Shown in pieces: positions 17,386-29,129 of a stretch of DNA of 64,000 nucleotides (position 1 is its first letter; every line of letters begins with the position of its first letter). This DNA is from Clostridia bacterium UC5.1-1C12 (lineage in GTDB: Bacteria; Bacillota_I; Bacilli_A; Erysipelotrichales; Erysipelotrichaceae). The DNA is taken from assembly GCA_001305055.1 (NCBI GenBank), contig BBZX01000003.1, positions 248,001-312,000 on the forward strand, written 5' to 3'. The notes beneath the pieces were generated by a model that was not told where the DNA came from, did not search any database, and saw nothing but the letters and a program-made list of their open reading frames with translations. Made by a program: the position numbers and the translations under genes.

Positions 17386-18705
17386 ATGACATCCGAAAAA
17401 ACATCTTTTATGGAAAAATTTCAAGCGTTCATGGAAAAATACTTAGTTCCGGTCGGTATGAAAATTTCCGAACAGCGTCACTTGTCAGCAATACGGGATG
17501 GTATGACAGTGCTGATTCCATTAACCATTGTTGGTGGTTTTGCTTGCCTATTAGCTGTACCGCCGGTACCGGCGGGAATGGAAGCTACAAATATTTTCTA
17601 TTCCTTCTTATTGGCTTGGCAGAGCTGGGCTGCTGCAAATTCAGCAATTTTGATGATTCCTTATCAATTAACGATCGGGGTTATCTCAATCTACGTTGTC
17701 TGCGGTGTTGCTTATCGCTTCGCTAAAAATTACGGCATGGATGGTATCAACAACATGTTGTCCGCACTGCTTGTTTATCTATGTGTCAGCGGTGCTGTTG
17801 ATTTGTCGACGGGTACGATCGTGATGGCTCGCTTAGGGGCAGGTTATATGTTTGGGGCGATGGTTATAGCATTATTAGTTGTTGAAATCAATCACTTCTT
17901 CATAGCTAAAAAAATTGCGATCAAAATGCCTGCAAGTGTGCCGCCAAACGTAGCCGCGCCCTTTAACGTATTATTATCATTAGTATTTAACGTTGTGTTC
18001 TTCACTGTATTGAATGCAGTTGTTACAAGCATGACCGGTGCCGGCTTAAATGACTTGGTATATACATTGTTCCAGCCGTTGATGAAAGCTACCGGCAGTC
18101 TGCCATCAATCTTATTGATTAACTTCTTAATGACTACTTTCTGGTTTTTCGGTATCCACGGAGGCAACATGGTTTCAGTTGTAGTCAGTCCATTAACTAC
18201 GGCAGGCTTAGCAGCCAATATGGAAGCCTATCTGGCAAACAAACCGATGGAATATATCTTTGCCGGTGCAGTAAACAGTGTTTTCGGTAACTGGATCACT
18301 TATACGGCAATGTTAGTGATTATCTTCTTCTTTGCTAAGAGTCACCAAGCCCGTTCAGTTGCAAAGGTTGCCATCGTGCCTAGCTGCTTCAATATCAATG
18401 AACCTTCAATTTTCGGTTTGCCAACGGTATTAAACGTTTATACTTATGTACCTTTGCTGATCTGCAGCTTGATCAATTTCTCATCCTATTATTTATTAGC
18501 AAGTGCCGGTATTTTAGGTAAATTCTATATCACCTTACCGTTTACCGTGCCTGGCCCATTAGCCGCCTTCTTAGCAACAATGGACTGGAAAACGATGGTC
18601 TTATGGTTTGTATTATTTGTAGTAGATATGTGCGTATTATATCCATTTATTACAACCTATGATAAACAACTTCAAAAAAACGAAGCTGCTGAAGGAAATA
18701 ACTAA
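17386..18705 (+). CDS. PTS sugar transporter subunit IIC, lactose/cellobiose (CelB) type
   Basis: This 439-residue membrane permease begins MTSEKTSFMEKFQAFMEKYL, has the usual run of about ten membrane segments, and the substrate region FFGIHGGNMV and CFNINEPSIFGLP typical of CelB-type IIC. The start at 17386 follows GGAAGGGG. It brings in a beta-linked disaccharide or chito-sugar. IIB and IIA follow as separate genes. A hairpin lies in the 76-bp gap before IIB and may set the stoichiometry. Confidence 0.92.
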   Translation: MTSEKTSFMEKFQAFMEKYLVPVGMKISEQRHLSAIRDGMTVLIPLTIVGGFACLLAVPPVPAGMEATNIFYSFLLAWQSWAAANSAILMIPYQLTIGVISIYVVCGVAYRFAKNYGMDGINNMLSALLVYLCVSGAVDLSTGTIVMARLGAGYMFGAMVIALLVVEINHFFIAKKIAIKMPASVPPNVAAPFNVLLSLVFNVVFFTVLNAVVTSMTGAGLNDLVYTLFQPLMKATGSLPSILLINFLMTTFWFFGIHGGNMVSVVVSPLTTAGLAANMEAYLANKPMEYIFAGAVNSVFGNWITYTAMLVIIFFFAKSHQARSVAKVAIVPSCFNINEPSIFGLPTVLNVYTYVPLLICSLINFSSYYLLASAGILGKFYITLPFTVPGPLAAFLATMDWKTMVLWFVLFVVDMCVLYPFITTYDKQLQKNEAAEGNN

Positions 18706-18723
18706 AAAAATTAGTGAAGAATT

Positions 18724-18745
18724 AGTGGAGGCGTTTGTCTCCACT
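18724..18745 (+). other. Intercistronic hairpin between IIC and IIB
   Basis: AGTGGAG (18724-18730) and CTCCACT (18739-18745) pair perfectly around an eight-base loop. There is no T run, so it is not a classical terminator. It may be an mRNA processing or stability element that separates levels of the membrane IIC from the soluble IIB and IIA. Confidence 0.45.
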
Positions 18746-18781
18746 CTTGTATAATAGTTGAAACAAAAGGAGAAAAAGAAA

Positions 18782-19082
18782 ATGAAAAAATCGTATTATT
18801 ATGTGCAGCAGGTATGAGTACAAGCTTGTTAGTTACCAAGATGCAGAAAGCAGCTGATGATGAAGGAGTGGCATGTGATATCAATGCATATCCGGTTGCT
18901 CAGGCAAAAGAAGTAGGGGCGGATGCAGATATTGTGTTATTGGGACCGCAGGTGCGTTTTAATCTTGCTAAGATCAAGGAGCAATGTCCGAATTGTCCGG
19001 TTGAAGCCATCGATATGGCGGCCTATGGCATGATGGACGGTGCTAAAGTCATGAAGCGTGTCAAAGAAGTACTGGGTATTTA

Positions 19083-19083
<1 letters not shown>
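18782..19083 (+). CDS. PTS sugar transporter subunit IIB, lactose/cellobiose type (one frameshift)
   Basis: The start at 18782 follows AAAGGAG. The first codons are ATGAAAAAATCG; one more A gives MKKIVLLCAAGMSTSLLV, with the phosphorylated cysteine in the P-loop CAAGMSTS. The span of 302 bases is 3n-1, fitting a 100-residue IIB. It receives phosphate from IIA and passes it to the sugar bound in IIC. Confidence 0.9.
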
Positions 19084-21508
<2,425 letters not shown>

Positions 21509-21521
21509 AAGGGAGAGAATT

Positions 21522-22436
21522 ATGGAAGCAGGTTTAACAATTTTTTATCAGATCATCAAAATGTTTATCATGATGATGGTGGGATATGGTCTGTATAAGA
21601 AGGGCATGGTCAATGATGATACAACTGCGAAACTATCAAATATTTTATTGATGGTCGCTACGCCATGCACCATAATTTCATCCTTTAATCAAGCATATTC
21701 CTATGAATTACTGTTGGGACTTGGTACCTGTTTTGCTTTAAGCTTTCTTGTTTATTCTGGTAATATTCTGATTGCCCGTATCCTGTATCGTAAAGAAAGT
21801 GAGAATGTGGAACGTTTCTGTGTCGTATTCTCAAATGCGGGATTTATCGGCATCCCTTTAGTAACCGGCTTATTTGGGACAGAAGCTGTATTCTATCTCT
21901 CACCATTTATTGTTGGATTTTATTTGTTTGTATGGACGTATGGTGTAATCGAAATGTCGGGCGATAAAAGCAATGTAACATTAAAAAAGATTGTGGCTAA
22001 TCCTTGTATCTGGGCGGTATTGGCAGGGATTGCGGTGTTCTTATTACCAATGAAACCATTTGCGCCGATCATGGAAGCTATTACAATGATGGGGAATATG
22101 AATACACCGATGGCAATGCTTGTATTAGGAGCTTACTTGGCAAAGGAAAACTTAATAGAAATCTTTACTTCTATGAAAATGTATTTGGTTTCATTTTATC
22201 GTTTGATTTTAATTCCTGCGGTATATATTATGCTGTTTGCTTTTTTACCAATTGAAGTGAATATTAAAACAATCATTCTGATTGGAGCGGCAGCACCTGT
22301 TGGAGCTTTAGCGCCTGTGTTTGCTCAAATGTATAATAAAGATACAGGTTATGGAGCAAAAATAGTAAGTTTATCTACGATTTTATCTTTGGTAACTATG
22401 CCGGTAATGCTTATAATTACAAAAATAATTTGGTAA
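21522..22436 (+). CDS. AEC family transporter (auxin efflux carrier-like)
   Basis: This 304-residue integral membrane protein has two five-helix halves typical of AEC carriers, with the conserved VFSNAGFIGIPLV segment in the first half and PVGALAPVFAQMY in the second. Family members export or exchange organic anions such as malate. As the last gene of a deacetylase-containing sugar operon it may handle acetate or another anionic product (inference). AAAGGGAGAG precedes the start. Confidence 0.85.
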   Translation: MEAGLTIFYQIIKMFIMMMVGYGLYKKGMVNDDTTAKLSNILLMVATPCTIISSFNQAYSYELLLGLGTCFALSFLVYSGNILIARILYRKESENVERFCVVFSNAGFIGIPLVTGLFGTEAVFYLSPFIVGFYLFVWTYGVIEMSGDKSNVTLKKIVANPCIWAVLAGIAVFLLPMKPFAPIMEAITMMGNMNTPMAMLVLGAYLAKENLIEIFTSMKMYLVSFYRLILIPAVYIMLFAFLPIEVNIKTIILIGAAAPVGALAPVFAQMYNKDTGYGAKIVSLSTILSLVTMPVMLIITKIIW

Positions 22437-22472
22437 AAAAACCTGTTTGATATAAAACAAGCAGGTTTTTCT
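22437..22472 (+). terminator. Terminator of PTS/AEC operon
   Basis: AACCTGTTTG and CAAGCAGGTT pair with one wobble around a short A-rich loop and run into TTTTT. It ends the operon. The next 230 bases to 22701 hold no feature I can support. Confidence 0.85.
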
Positions 22473-22701
22473 TATGCAAAATTATACTCATATTTCAGCT
22501 GATTCGATCAGAGAAAAAGGAAACAAGGAAGCTGAATCATAAAATAATGAATGGTGCAAATGGAGTTGTAGCAGAATAAAAGAGATTTTTTCATGATACG
22601 AAGGACATGAAGACTTACTATCTGATATGATCATCTGCTTCTTAGCGTATTTTCCTCCATTTAAGAACATGATTCAAAACAAAGGAAAAATGCAATAAAG
22701 T

Positions 22702-23496
22702 TTATTCTAAAATCATGCGGTCAGAAAATTCATTTTCAGTCTTACTGCTGTATAGACTGATTAATTTCTCTACTGTCATATTTTTTCTTTCTTCACCTTC
22801 TAAGATGAAAGCAATCTGTCCGTCATTCATGACCAGCGTCTTATTGCCGAATTCAAGAGCATTGGAGATATTGTGGGTAATCATCAATGTTGTAATGTTA
22901 TGCTTGGCAATGATATCATTTGTAATTGTCATTACTTTTTCACTGGTTTTCGGATCTAGGGCTGCCGTATGCTCATCAAGCAGCAGCAGCTTTGGCGTGA
23001 CAATCGTTGCCATCAGCAAGGTCAATGCCTGACGCTGACCGCCTGAGAGCAAGCCGACTTCAGTTTTCATCCGATCTTCTAAGCCGAGGTTCAATGCCTT
23101 TAATGTCGCATAGAAAAATTCTCGTTCTTTCTTTCGGATACCCAATGACAGCGGTCCATGACCACTGGCACGGCAGTAGGCAAGACCGAGGTTTTCCTCA
23201 ATCGTCATATTGGGAGCCGTACCTTTCATGGGATCCTGAAAGAGATGACCGATCACATTCGCCCGCTTATGTTCTTTGGTGAAGGTCATATCCTGACCAT
23301 CGATAAAAATGCTTCCTTCATCAGGCTCATATGTTCCGGCAATTACATTCAGCAGCGTCGATTTACCGGCGCCGTTGCTGCCGATTACTGTCACAAAATC
23401 ACCGTCATCAAGATGCAGATTCAGCTGTGATAAAGCCTTGCGTTCATTGACGGTATGAGCATTAAAGGTAATACTGATATCTTTTAAATCAAGCAT
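22702..23496 (-). CDS. ABC transporter ATP-binding protein (predicted tryptophan importer, TrpZ-type)
   Basis: This ATPase of about 264 residues has Walker A GSNGAGKST, signature LLSGGQRQALTLLMA, Walker B LLLLDEHTAALD and switch ITHN. The glutamine-to-histidine change at the Walker B end (DEH rather than DEP/DEA) is typical of this transporter subgroup. The start at 23496 follows GGAGG and overlaps the permease stop by eight bases. It is the third gene of the T-box-controlled operon. Confidence 0.85.
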   Translation of the reverse strand: MLDLKDISITFNAHTVNERKALSQLNLHLDDGDFVTVIGSNGAGKSTLLNVIAGTYEPDEGSIFIDGQDMTFTKEHKRANVIGHLFQDPMKGTAPNMTIEENLGLAYCRASGHGPLSLGIRKKEREFFYATLKALNLGLEDRMKTEVGLLSGGQRQALTLLMATIVTPKLLLLDEHTAALDPKTSEKVMTITNDIIAKHNITTLMITHNISNALEFGNKTLVMNDGQIAFILEGEERKNMTVEKLISLYSSKTENEFSDRMILE

Positions 23497-24384
23497 GATT
23501 GCGGCCTCCTTTGCGGCGTCTGAGCGCGATGGCTGACTGGATAGAAGGGATTGATATGGCAGCCGTAACAAGAATGGCAGAGAGCAGCTTTAAATCACTG
23601 GCTTCAATGCCGAACTGCAGGGCAATCGTTAAAATATAACGATAAATAATTGCTCCTGCAGCTACGCTGATCAGACGCACAAGCAGAGGTTTTCGGTTAA
23701 TCAGACTCTCGCCGATAATTATTGAGGCAAGCCCGATTACCATCATGCCGATGCCGCTTGATAGATCCGCAAAGCTCTGGTGCTGAGCAAAGACGGCGCC
23801 GGATAAGGCAACAAGGGCATTCGCTAAAGCTAATCCAAGAATTTTCATTCGGTCAGTATTGATTGAAGACGCGCGTACCATGACTTCATTATCACCGGTA
23901 GCCCGCAAAGCAAGCCCGCTTTGGGTTTTGAGAAACAGCAGCATGAAGACGATGAGTAATACGACCAGCAGAAAGAGCACGATCGTTTTCGCATAGGCAG
24001 CGCCAAATAGCTGATTAAATGGAGTGAAAATAGAATCAAAGCCAAACAGTGAAATCGTTGGCCGTTTATCCATGATCCGCAGATTAATGGAATACAGTCC
24101 GGTCATTGTTAAAATACCGGATAAAATGGATTGCACTTTTAATTTAGTCTGCAGGATACCGGTTACAGCACCTGCCAAACCACCGCAGCCAAGCGCGGCT
24201 GCCAAGCCTAAAAAGGGATGGCCGGCCAGCGTCAGCATGGCAGAAACGGCAGCTCCAAGGGTAAAGGAGCCATCGACTGTCAGATCGGGGATATTCAAAA
24301 TTTAAAGGAGATGAATAAACCGAGGGATAGGATCGTAAAGATACACCCCAGTTCAAAACCGCCTTGAATGATAAATAAATTCAT
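23489..24384 (-). CDS. ABC transporter permease (predicted tryptophan importer, TrpY-type; one frameshift)
   Basis: This BPD_transp_2-family permease opens MNLFIIQGGFELGCIFTILS at 24384 and passes into the main frame as FKILNIPDLTVDGSFTLGAA if the three-A run near 24301 is four. The 896-base span is 3n-1, giving about 298 residues. It has eight to nine membrane segments and the branched-chain-type loop RATGDNEVMVRASSINTDRMK. It forms the channel for the lipoprotein and ATPase on either side. Confidence 0.85.
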
Positions 24385-24407
24385 GTTCTCACTCCTGTTG
24401 TTCTCGT

Positions 24408-25409
24408 TTATTCAAAAATTACTGTCGTATCGCTGTTTTTTAATGCGTCAGGAATTGTAATACCTAAAGCATCAGCTGTTGTCTGATTGAAATAAGTATA
24501 AAGATTTGTATCGAATACTTTAACCGGAATCTCTGAAATATCACTGCCTTCAATTACCTTGGCAATCATTCTTGCTGTTTCTTTGCCTAAATCTTCATAA
24601 TTGATACCGATGCTTGCAAAGCCGCCATCCTGTACCATACTGTCAGCGCCGACATATACCGGACATTGTACTTGCTGAGCTGCCATATTCAAAGCGTCAA
24701 TGCTGCTGGCAATCGTATTGTCATTAGGGGCAAAGATAGCGTCTACCTTACTGGCCAGCACTTGTGCCGTTTGCTGAATCTCAGCGGCTGTGGAAATCGT
24801 GGCTTCAACCAGTGTCAGATCATTTTCTTCACAATAGACTTTTACTTTATCGAGATTAGATACGGAATTCGCTTCACCGGCATTATAGATATAGCCTAAG
24901 GTTTTTAATTCAGGATCGATGGTTCTTGCCAGATCAAGAATCTGAGCAACCTGAATCTCATCACTGGTACCGGTAATATTCTTATCCGGTTTATTTGGAT
25001 CAGTAATCAAACCGGCACCTACCGGATCGGATACGGCTGAGAAGATCACCGGTATATTTTCAGCATACGGGGCCGCTGCCGCCGCGGTTGGTGTGGCAAT
25101 CGCCACGATGAGATCCTTATTATCACCGGCAAAAGTCTGCATGATTGAATTCAGTGTTGATTGTTCACCCTGAGCATTCTTGGCATCTACCTGAATGTTT
25201 TCACCATCCTTATAGCCTAAGACGGCAAGCTCAGCAAGCATACTTTCACGAATCGTATTCAAAGACGTATGTTCTACGATCTGTGCCAAACCAATCTTAT
25301 AAACATGATCCGCAGCTGACGGATTTTCCGTTGGCGCCGTTTCATTTGCACAGCCAGCCAGCATGCAGGTCATTAAGCCTGCCAATAAGTAAGTCGATAT
25401 TTTTCTCAT
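24408..25409 (-). CDS. ABC transporter substrate-binding lipoprotein (ABC_sub_bind; predicted tryptophan importer, TrpX-type)
   Basis: This protein of about 333 residues has lipobox LAGC near residue 19 and the ABC_sub_bind (PF04392) layout: IGLAQIVEHTSLN at the start, PVIFSAVSDPVGAGLI in the middle and QCPVYVGADSMVQDGGFASI near the end. The start at 25409 follows AGAGAGG. Published comparative genomics named such T-box-linked systems trpXYZ. The upstream T-box with a UGG specifier supports tryptophan here. Confidence 0.88.
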   Translation of the reverse strand: MRKISTYLLAGLMTCMLAGCANETAPTENPSAADHVYKIGLAQIVEHTSLNTIRESMLAELAVLGYKDGENIQVDAKNAQGEQSTLNSIMQTFAGDNKDLIVAIATPTAAAAAPYAENIPVIFSAVSDPVGAGLITDPNKPDKNITGTSDEIQVAQILDLARTIDPELKTLGYIYNAGEANSVSNLDKVKVYCEENDLTLVEATISTAAEIQQTAQVLASKVDAIFAPNDNTIASSIDALNMAAQQVQCPVYVGADSMVQDGGFASIGINYEDLGKETARMIAKVIEGSDISEIPVKVFDTNLYTYFNQTTADALGITIPDALKNSDTTVIFE

Positions 25410-25473
25410 TTTCAATTTCCTCTCTTTCATGAAATGAATCGCTACTTATGTTTGTATTGAGAAGGGAACTAAT

Positions 25474-25750
25474 AAAAAAAGCACCCGTCCTGAAAGAATC
25501 TCTTTCATAAGGACAAGTGCGTTGAAATCGCTCCTGCGGTACCACCTTAATTGATGTATAACATCCACTCTTCAAAATGCAAACACATTTCTGTTCGATA
25601 ACGGGAACTTCCGTACGCAGATACTTGGACTTTCATCCTTTCACCTGTCCCTCGAGGTCCATTTACAAGACCGCATTTCTGTCAGGCTTCCACCAATGCC
25701 TAACTCTCTATCAGCGCGTATCAGGTTTTATCTCCCTGTCTTAGGTTTGT
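25474..25750 (-). promoter_or_regulatory. T-box leader with UGG (Trp) specifier
   Basis: Read on the minus strand, the leader has a stem I with AGAGAGTTAGGC and GGTGGAAGCC, then the specifier region GTAAATGGACC with UGG at 25661-25659. It also has the T-box sequence AAGGTGGTACCGC (25548-25536), and a strong terminator in which GCACTTGTCCT pairs with AGGACGGGTGC before seven T (25520-25474). Uncharged tRNA-Trp is expected to stabilise the antiterminator and switch on the ABC importer. The specifier call rests on alignment by eye. Confidence 0.9.
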
Positions 25751-25761
25751 ATATAGAATAC

Positions 25762-25784
25762 TCCTGATGAAAGAGTTTGTCAAT
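25762..25784 (-). promoter_or_regulatory. Promoter of T-box operon
   Basis: A consensus -35 TTGACA lies at 25784-25779 on the minus strand, and TATTCT follows after 17 bp as a fair -10. Transcription would start just upstream of stem I of the T-box. Confidence 0.6.
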
Positions 25785-25944
25785 ATGAAAATGAAAATTT
25801 ACAATACATATTCACTATCTTTCATTGCTTACATCTTTTGAATTATAATAAAATTGTAAATTTAATTCGGAAAAGCAATTTCTATATTTCTTAATTTCTT
25901 ATATCTGTTAAAATAATATATATAGTCTTAAAGGGGCACATCAT

Positions 25945-27120
25945 ATGGATATAGAGCAAAGTAAAATAAAAAAACATAAGAGCCGGGTTGATTGGCAGGT
26001 TTCGGTTTTAACTGCGGCCATTGTGATCGTTTCCTGTTCTCTGATCTTTTTTATCAATTATCAGCTTTCTTATAATAATATGATCGATGAACTTCAAAGC
26101 CGGGCTTCCACAATCAGAGATACCCTTGAAGATGAGATGATCCGTGAAATGTTCACAGAATTGAATGTGCGTGAGGATGATCAAAGTGAGCTGTATCAGA
26201 TTGCCAAGGATAAAATGGAAGATATCCGCAAAGTAACCAGTGTGCGTTATCTATATACGGCAAAGAAAACAACAGACGGTGATTTTATTTATTTAGTTGA
26301 CGGATTGCCGAGTGATAATGATGATTTCCGTTATATTGGTGATTTGATTGAACCGGAATGTATTCCGGATCTGCAGCGGGCGCTGAATGGCGAGACTGTT
26401 TTACCAAATGAAATCAATCATACGACATGGGGAAATGTATTTATATCGTATTTTCCGATTGTCGAGGATGATGAGATTGTGGGTGCTTTAGGGATTGAAT
26501 TTGATGCTAACCGACAGTATGCCACCTTCCGCACAATGCGGATCGTAACTCCCTTGGTAATTCTGGCTGCTTGTTTTGTCGCTGCATTTATCGCAATCAA
26601 ACTATTTAAGCGAATCTCCAATCCGACGTATCAGGATCTGGCAAACACCGACTTTTTAACTGGCTTAAAGAACCGCAATGCCTTAGAGGTAGATCTGAGC
26701 AACTTTGAGTTTGCCGGTGAATATCCATTCTCGGTACTGATGCTGGATCTTGACGGTTTAAAACAGGTAAATGACAACTATGGTCACTCTGCCGGTGATC
26801 AGTATATTAAACGCTGCTGTGATATTATCAGAAGCTGTATCCCTGATGACAGTGCTGTTTATCGCATGGGCGGTGATGAGTTTATCGTAATTCTTAAAAA
26901 CTATACGCCGGCTTATCTAAAGGATATGGTTCATACCATGGTTCACAAAGTCAAAGAGGAAAATGGAAAACAGGCATATCTTTTCAGTATTTCAATCGGT
27001 TATGCCGTCTATGATACGACTGTGGATAAGAATATTTTAGATACGATTAAGCGGGCTGATTCAGCAATGTATGAATATAAGAAAAAGCATAAAATAAGTT
27101 ACAGTGATAAGGATGTCTGA
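25945..27120 (+). CDS. Membrane-bound diguanylate cyclase with dCACHE-like sensor and GGDEF domain
   Basis: This 391-residue protein has a membrane segment at about 19-39, an outside sensor region of about 150 residues (VRYLYTAKKTTDGDFIYLVD; FPIVEDDEIVGALGIEFD, the end of a CACHE domain), a second membrane segment at about 193-213, and a GGDEF domain with DFLTGLKNRNALE, LDLDGLKQVNDNYGH and the active MGGDEF loop. It should make cyclic di-GMP from GTP in response to an outside ligand. I see no RxxD inhibitory site at the usual place. A terminator overlaps its last codons. Confidence 0.9.
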   Translation: MDIEQSKIKKHKSRVDWQVSVLTAAIVIVSCSLIFFINYQLSYNNMIDELQSRASTIRDTLEDEMIREMFTELNVREDDQSELYQIAKDKMEDIRKVTSVRYLYTAKKTTDGDFIYLVDGLPSDNDDFRYIGDLIEPECIPDLQRALNGETVLPNEINHTTWGNVFISYFPIVEDDEIVGALGIEFDANRQYATFRTMRIVTPLVILAACFVAAFIAIKLFKRISNPTYQDLANTDFLTGLKNRNALEVDLSNFEFAGEYPFSVLMLDLDGLKQVNDNYGHSAGDQYIKRCCDIIRSCIPDDSAVYRMGGDEFIVILKNYTPAYLKDMVHTMVHKVKEENGKQAYLFSISIGYAVYDTTVDKNILDTIKRADSAMYEYKKKHKISYSDKDV

Positions 27121-27134
27121 TCCTTATCTTTTTT
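27106..27134 (+). terminator. Terminator overlapping the end of the GGDEF gene
   Basis: GATAAGGA (27106-27113) and TCCTTATC (27121-27128) pair perfectly around TGTCTGA and are followed by six T. The stop codon lies in the loop. Confidence 0.9.
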
Positions 27135-27138
27135 ATGA

Positions 27139-27176
27139 TTGACACTATATACTATGCAATGTATAATATACTGCAT
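27139..27176 (+). promoter_or_regulatory. Consensus promoter with PadR operator
   Basis: TTGACA (27139-27144) and TATAAT (27162-27167) are separated by 17 bp, a perfect consensus. A 23-bp near-palindrome with outer arms ATGCA and TGCAT (27154-27176, 9 of 11 pairs) covers the -10 box. PadR proteins bind such elements, so autorepression by the gene just downstream is likely. Confidence 0.75.
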
Positions 27177-27190
27177 AAGGGGGTATTTAG

Positions 27191-27508
27191 ATGGACATAC
27201 AATTAAAAAAAGGCTTGATTGAGATTTGTGTGCTTGCCTCTTTAAAGAAGAATGATTCCTATGGGTATCAAATCATTAAAGATTTATCTGTGTGTGTTGC
27301 CATTTCTGAATCGACTTTGTATCCGATTCTCAGACGGCTTGAGAGCAGTGAATGTCTGAAGGTTTATACTATGGAGCATAATGGCAGATTAAGAAAGTAT
27401 TATCATCTGACGGTAAAGGGAAGAGAACGCATCGATGAATTTCTTGAAGACTGGGATCAGATTATGAATATTTATGAGTATATCAAAGGAGGAAATGAAA
27501 ATGAATAA
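27191..27508 (+). CDS. PadR family transcriptional regulator
   Basis: This 105-residue winged-helix protein has the PadR motifs LIEICVLASLKKNDSYGYQI, SESTLYPILRRLE and LRKYYHLTVKGRERI. AGGGGG precedes the start. Its stop codon overlaps the start of the DUF1700 gene. PadR-DUF1700-DUF4097 is a frequent cassette in Bacillota and the regulator normally represses its own operon. Confidence 0.92.
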   Translation: MDIQLKKGLIEICVLASLKKNDSYGYQIIKDLSVCVAISESTLYPILRRLESSECLKVYTMEHNGRLRKYYHLTVKGRERIDEFLEDWDQIMNIYEYIKGGNENE

Positions 27509-28081
27509 GCAGGAATTTATGCAGCTGCTTGAACAGCGGATCAAACTGCTTCCCTTATCGGAAAGACATCGTCTCATTAACTTTTATAATGAAGCGCTAG
27601 AGGATCGCATTGAAGAGGGAATGAGTGAGGAGGAGGCAGTGGCAAGTTTGGACGGCTTGGATGAATTGTCGCTGAATCTGTATGATGAAATTAAAGCGGC
27701 GCCGATTGAGAAAGGGAAGCGACCTAATATCATCCTTGTGCTGTGAAATGGTTCCTGATCGTCTTAACATCACCGGTCTGGCTGATGATTCCCGTTATCC
27801 TTTTCATACTCTTGTTAGTGTGGGGCTTATTGCTTGTGATCTTGCTTGTTTTCGGATTGTGCTTTTTGATTATGGCTGTCTGCGGATTCTTCTTGATGCC
27901 AAGTGTATTTCATGCTAATTTCGCATCTTTTGTTGTTTTGGTTGGTACGGTGCTGTTCAGTATCGGTTTAGCACCATGGTGCTGGTTTGGCTTTAAAGCA
28001 TGGACGCCAGCTTTTGTGAATTGTTGTAAAAGCATGCCTGGCTGGTGTTTGAGCCAATGGCAGAAGGCGGTGAACGCATGA
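27501..28081 (+). CDS. DUF1700 (HAAS) membrane protein (one frameshift)
   Basis: The N-terminal part is the HAAS domain (MNKQEFMQLLEQRIKLLPLS; FYNEALEDRIEEGMSEEEAV). A one-base deletion near 27740 shifts the frame, after which three to four membrane segments follow (WFLIVLTSPVWLMIPVILF and so on). The 581-base span fits one deletion in 193 residues. It overlaps the PadR gene before it and the DUF4097 gene after it (ATGA), so all three are coupled. Confidence 0.85.
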
Positions 28082-29124
28082 TTAAAATGATAAAGCAAAT
28101 CAGTTTAATACTGATTTCAGCCGGGCTGCTGCTGATCTTGGGCGGTTTTGCTTCAGTGGATTTTGATGTATACAAGCTAAGTACAGTGATCGATGAAGAC
28201 GTTGTTTATCGGACAGAAACCATACCATTGGATGAAATCAAAAAATTGTCAGTTACTGTATCCTACAGTGATTTAGTTATTGAAGCCTCGCCAACTGATG
28301 ATTTTGTAATTACTTATCCGGAAAGTGAATCTTTACAATATAGTTTGAACGTAACAGGCAACCGAATTGATCTTGAAAAGAAATCAGTGCTGAAGCTGAT
28401 GAATTGGTTTACCCTTACGGATCGTGAGGATACCGTCGTTACGGTTCAGGTGCCGAAAGCTTTTCAAGGCGCGCTTGCCGTTCATGGCAGTCATGGTGAT
28501 GCGCAAATTAAGGATTTACAGTGTTTAAGTATTTTTACGGTGGATTATAAATATGGGGATTGTTGGCTGACATCAATCGATGCCAAAAGCGTTAGTCTTC
28601 AATTCGCGCATGGCAAGTCAGATTTGGAAGACTTTCAATGCGAATCACTGAGTATCAAGGATGAGTATACGGAAAGCGAATACGATTCGCTGAAGATTAG
28701 TGAAGATCTAAAAATAACCAGCAGCCATGGCAGTGTTATGATATCAAATTCGGAAGCTGATTTAATGAGAAATGATTTCAATTACAGCTCCTTAACGATT
28801 AAGGATAGTACGTTTACCGAGCAGGTCAATATCATTATGGCTCATGAAGATGCCAGAATTAAAACTTCATCCATGGCTGGTCTTACCTTTGATGGCAGCT
28901 ATGCCGATCTGCAGCTGCAGGATAATGATGTTCAGTCAATTTATGTGGATCTGCGCCATGGGCAGGCAGAAGGTTCATTAAAGGGCGCTGAGCATGAATA
29001 TTCAATCAATGCTGCGGTGACCCATGGTGATACCAATATAAGCTCACAGGATAGAGAGGGTGCGGAATATAAGCTTGATTTGATGCTTGATTACAGCAAT
29101 GCTCAACTGTCATTCACGAAATAA
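28078..29124 (+). CDS. DUF4097 beta-strand-repeat protein
   Basis: This 348-residue protein has one N-terminal membrane segment (about residues 7-25) and then a right-handed beta-helix-like repeat region with many short strands of the type VSYSDLVIEAS, VHGSHGDAQIKDL and FNYSSLTIKDS. This is the DUF4097/YvlB fold, exposed outside. The start at 28078 is chosen over an upstream frame start because it overlaps the DUF1700 stop. These proteins are linked to envelope stress responses, but the precise role is unknown. Confidence 0.85.
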   Translation: MIKMIKQISLILISAGLLLILGGFASVDFDVYKLSTVIDEDVVYRTETIPLDEIKKLSVTVSYSDLVIEASPTDDFVITYPESESLQYSLNVTGNRIDLEKKSVLKLMNWFTLTDREDTVVTVQVPKAFQGALAVHGSHGDAQIKDLQCLSIFTVDYKYGDCWLTSIDAKSVSLQFAHGKSDLEDFQCESLSIKDEYTESEYDSLKISEDLKITSSHGSVMISNSEADLMRNDFNYSSLTIKDSTFTEQVNIIMAHEDARIKTSSMAGLTFDGSYADLQLQDNDVQSIYVDLRHGQAEGSLKGAEHEYSINAAVTHGDTNISSQDREGAEYKLDLMLDYSNAQLSFTK

Positions 29125-29129
29125 TTGAT

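Noticed and set aside
22488..22670. 60-codon minus-strand ORF after the AEC gene
   Set aside because: No ribosome site, no family-like composition and no coupling with neighbours.
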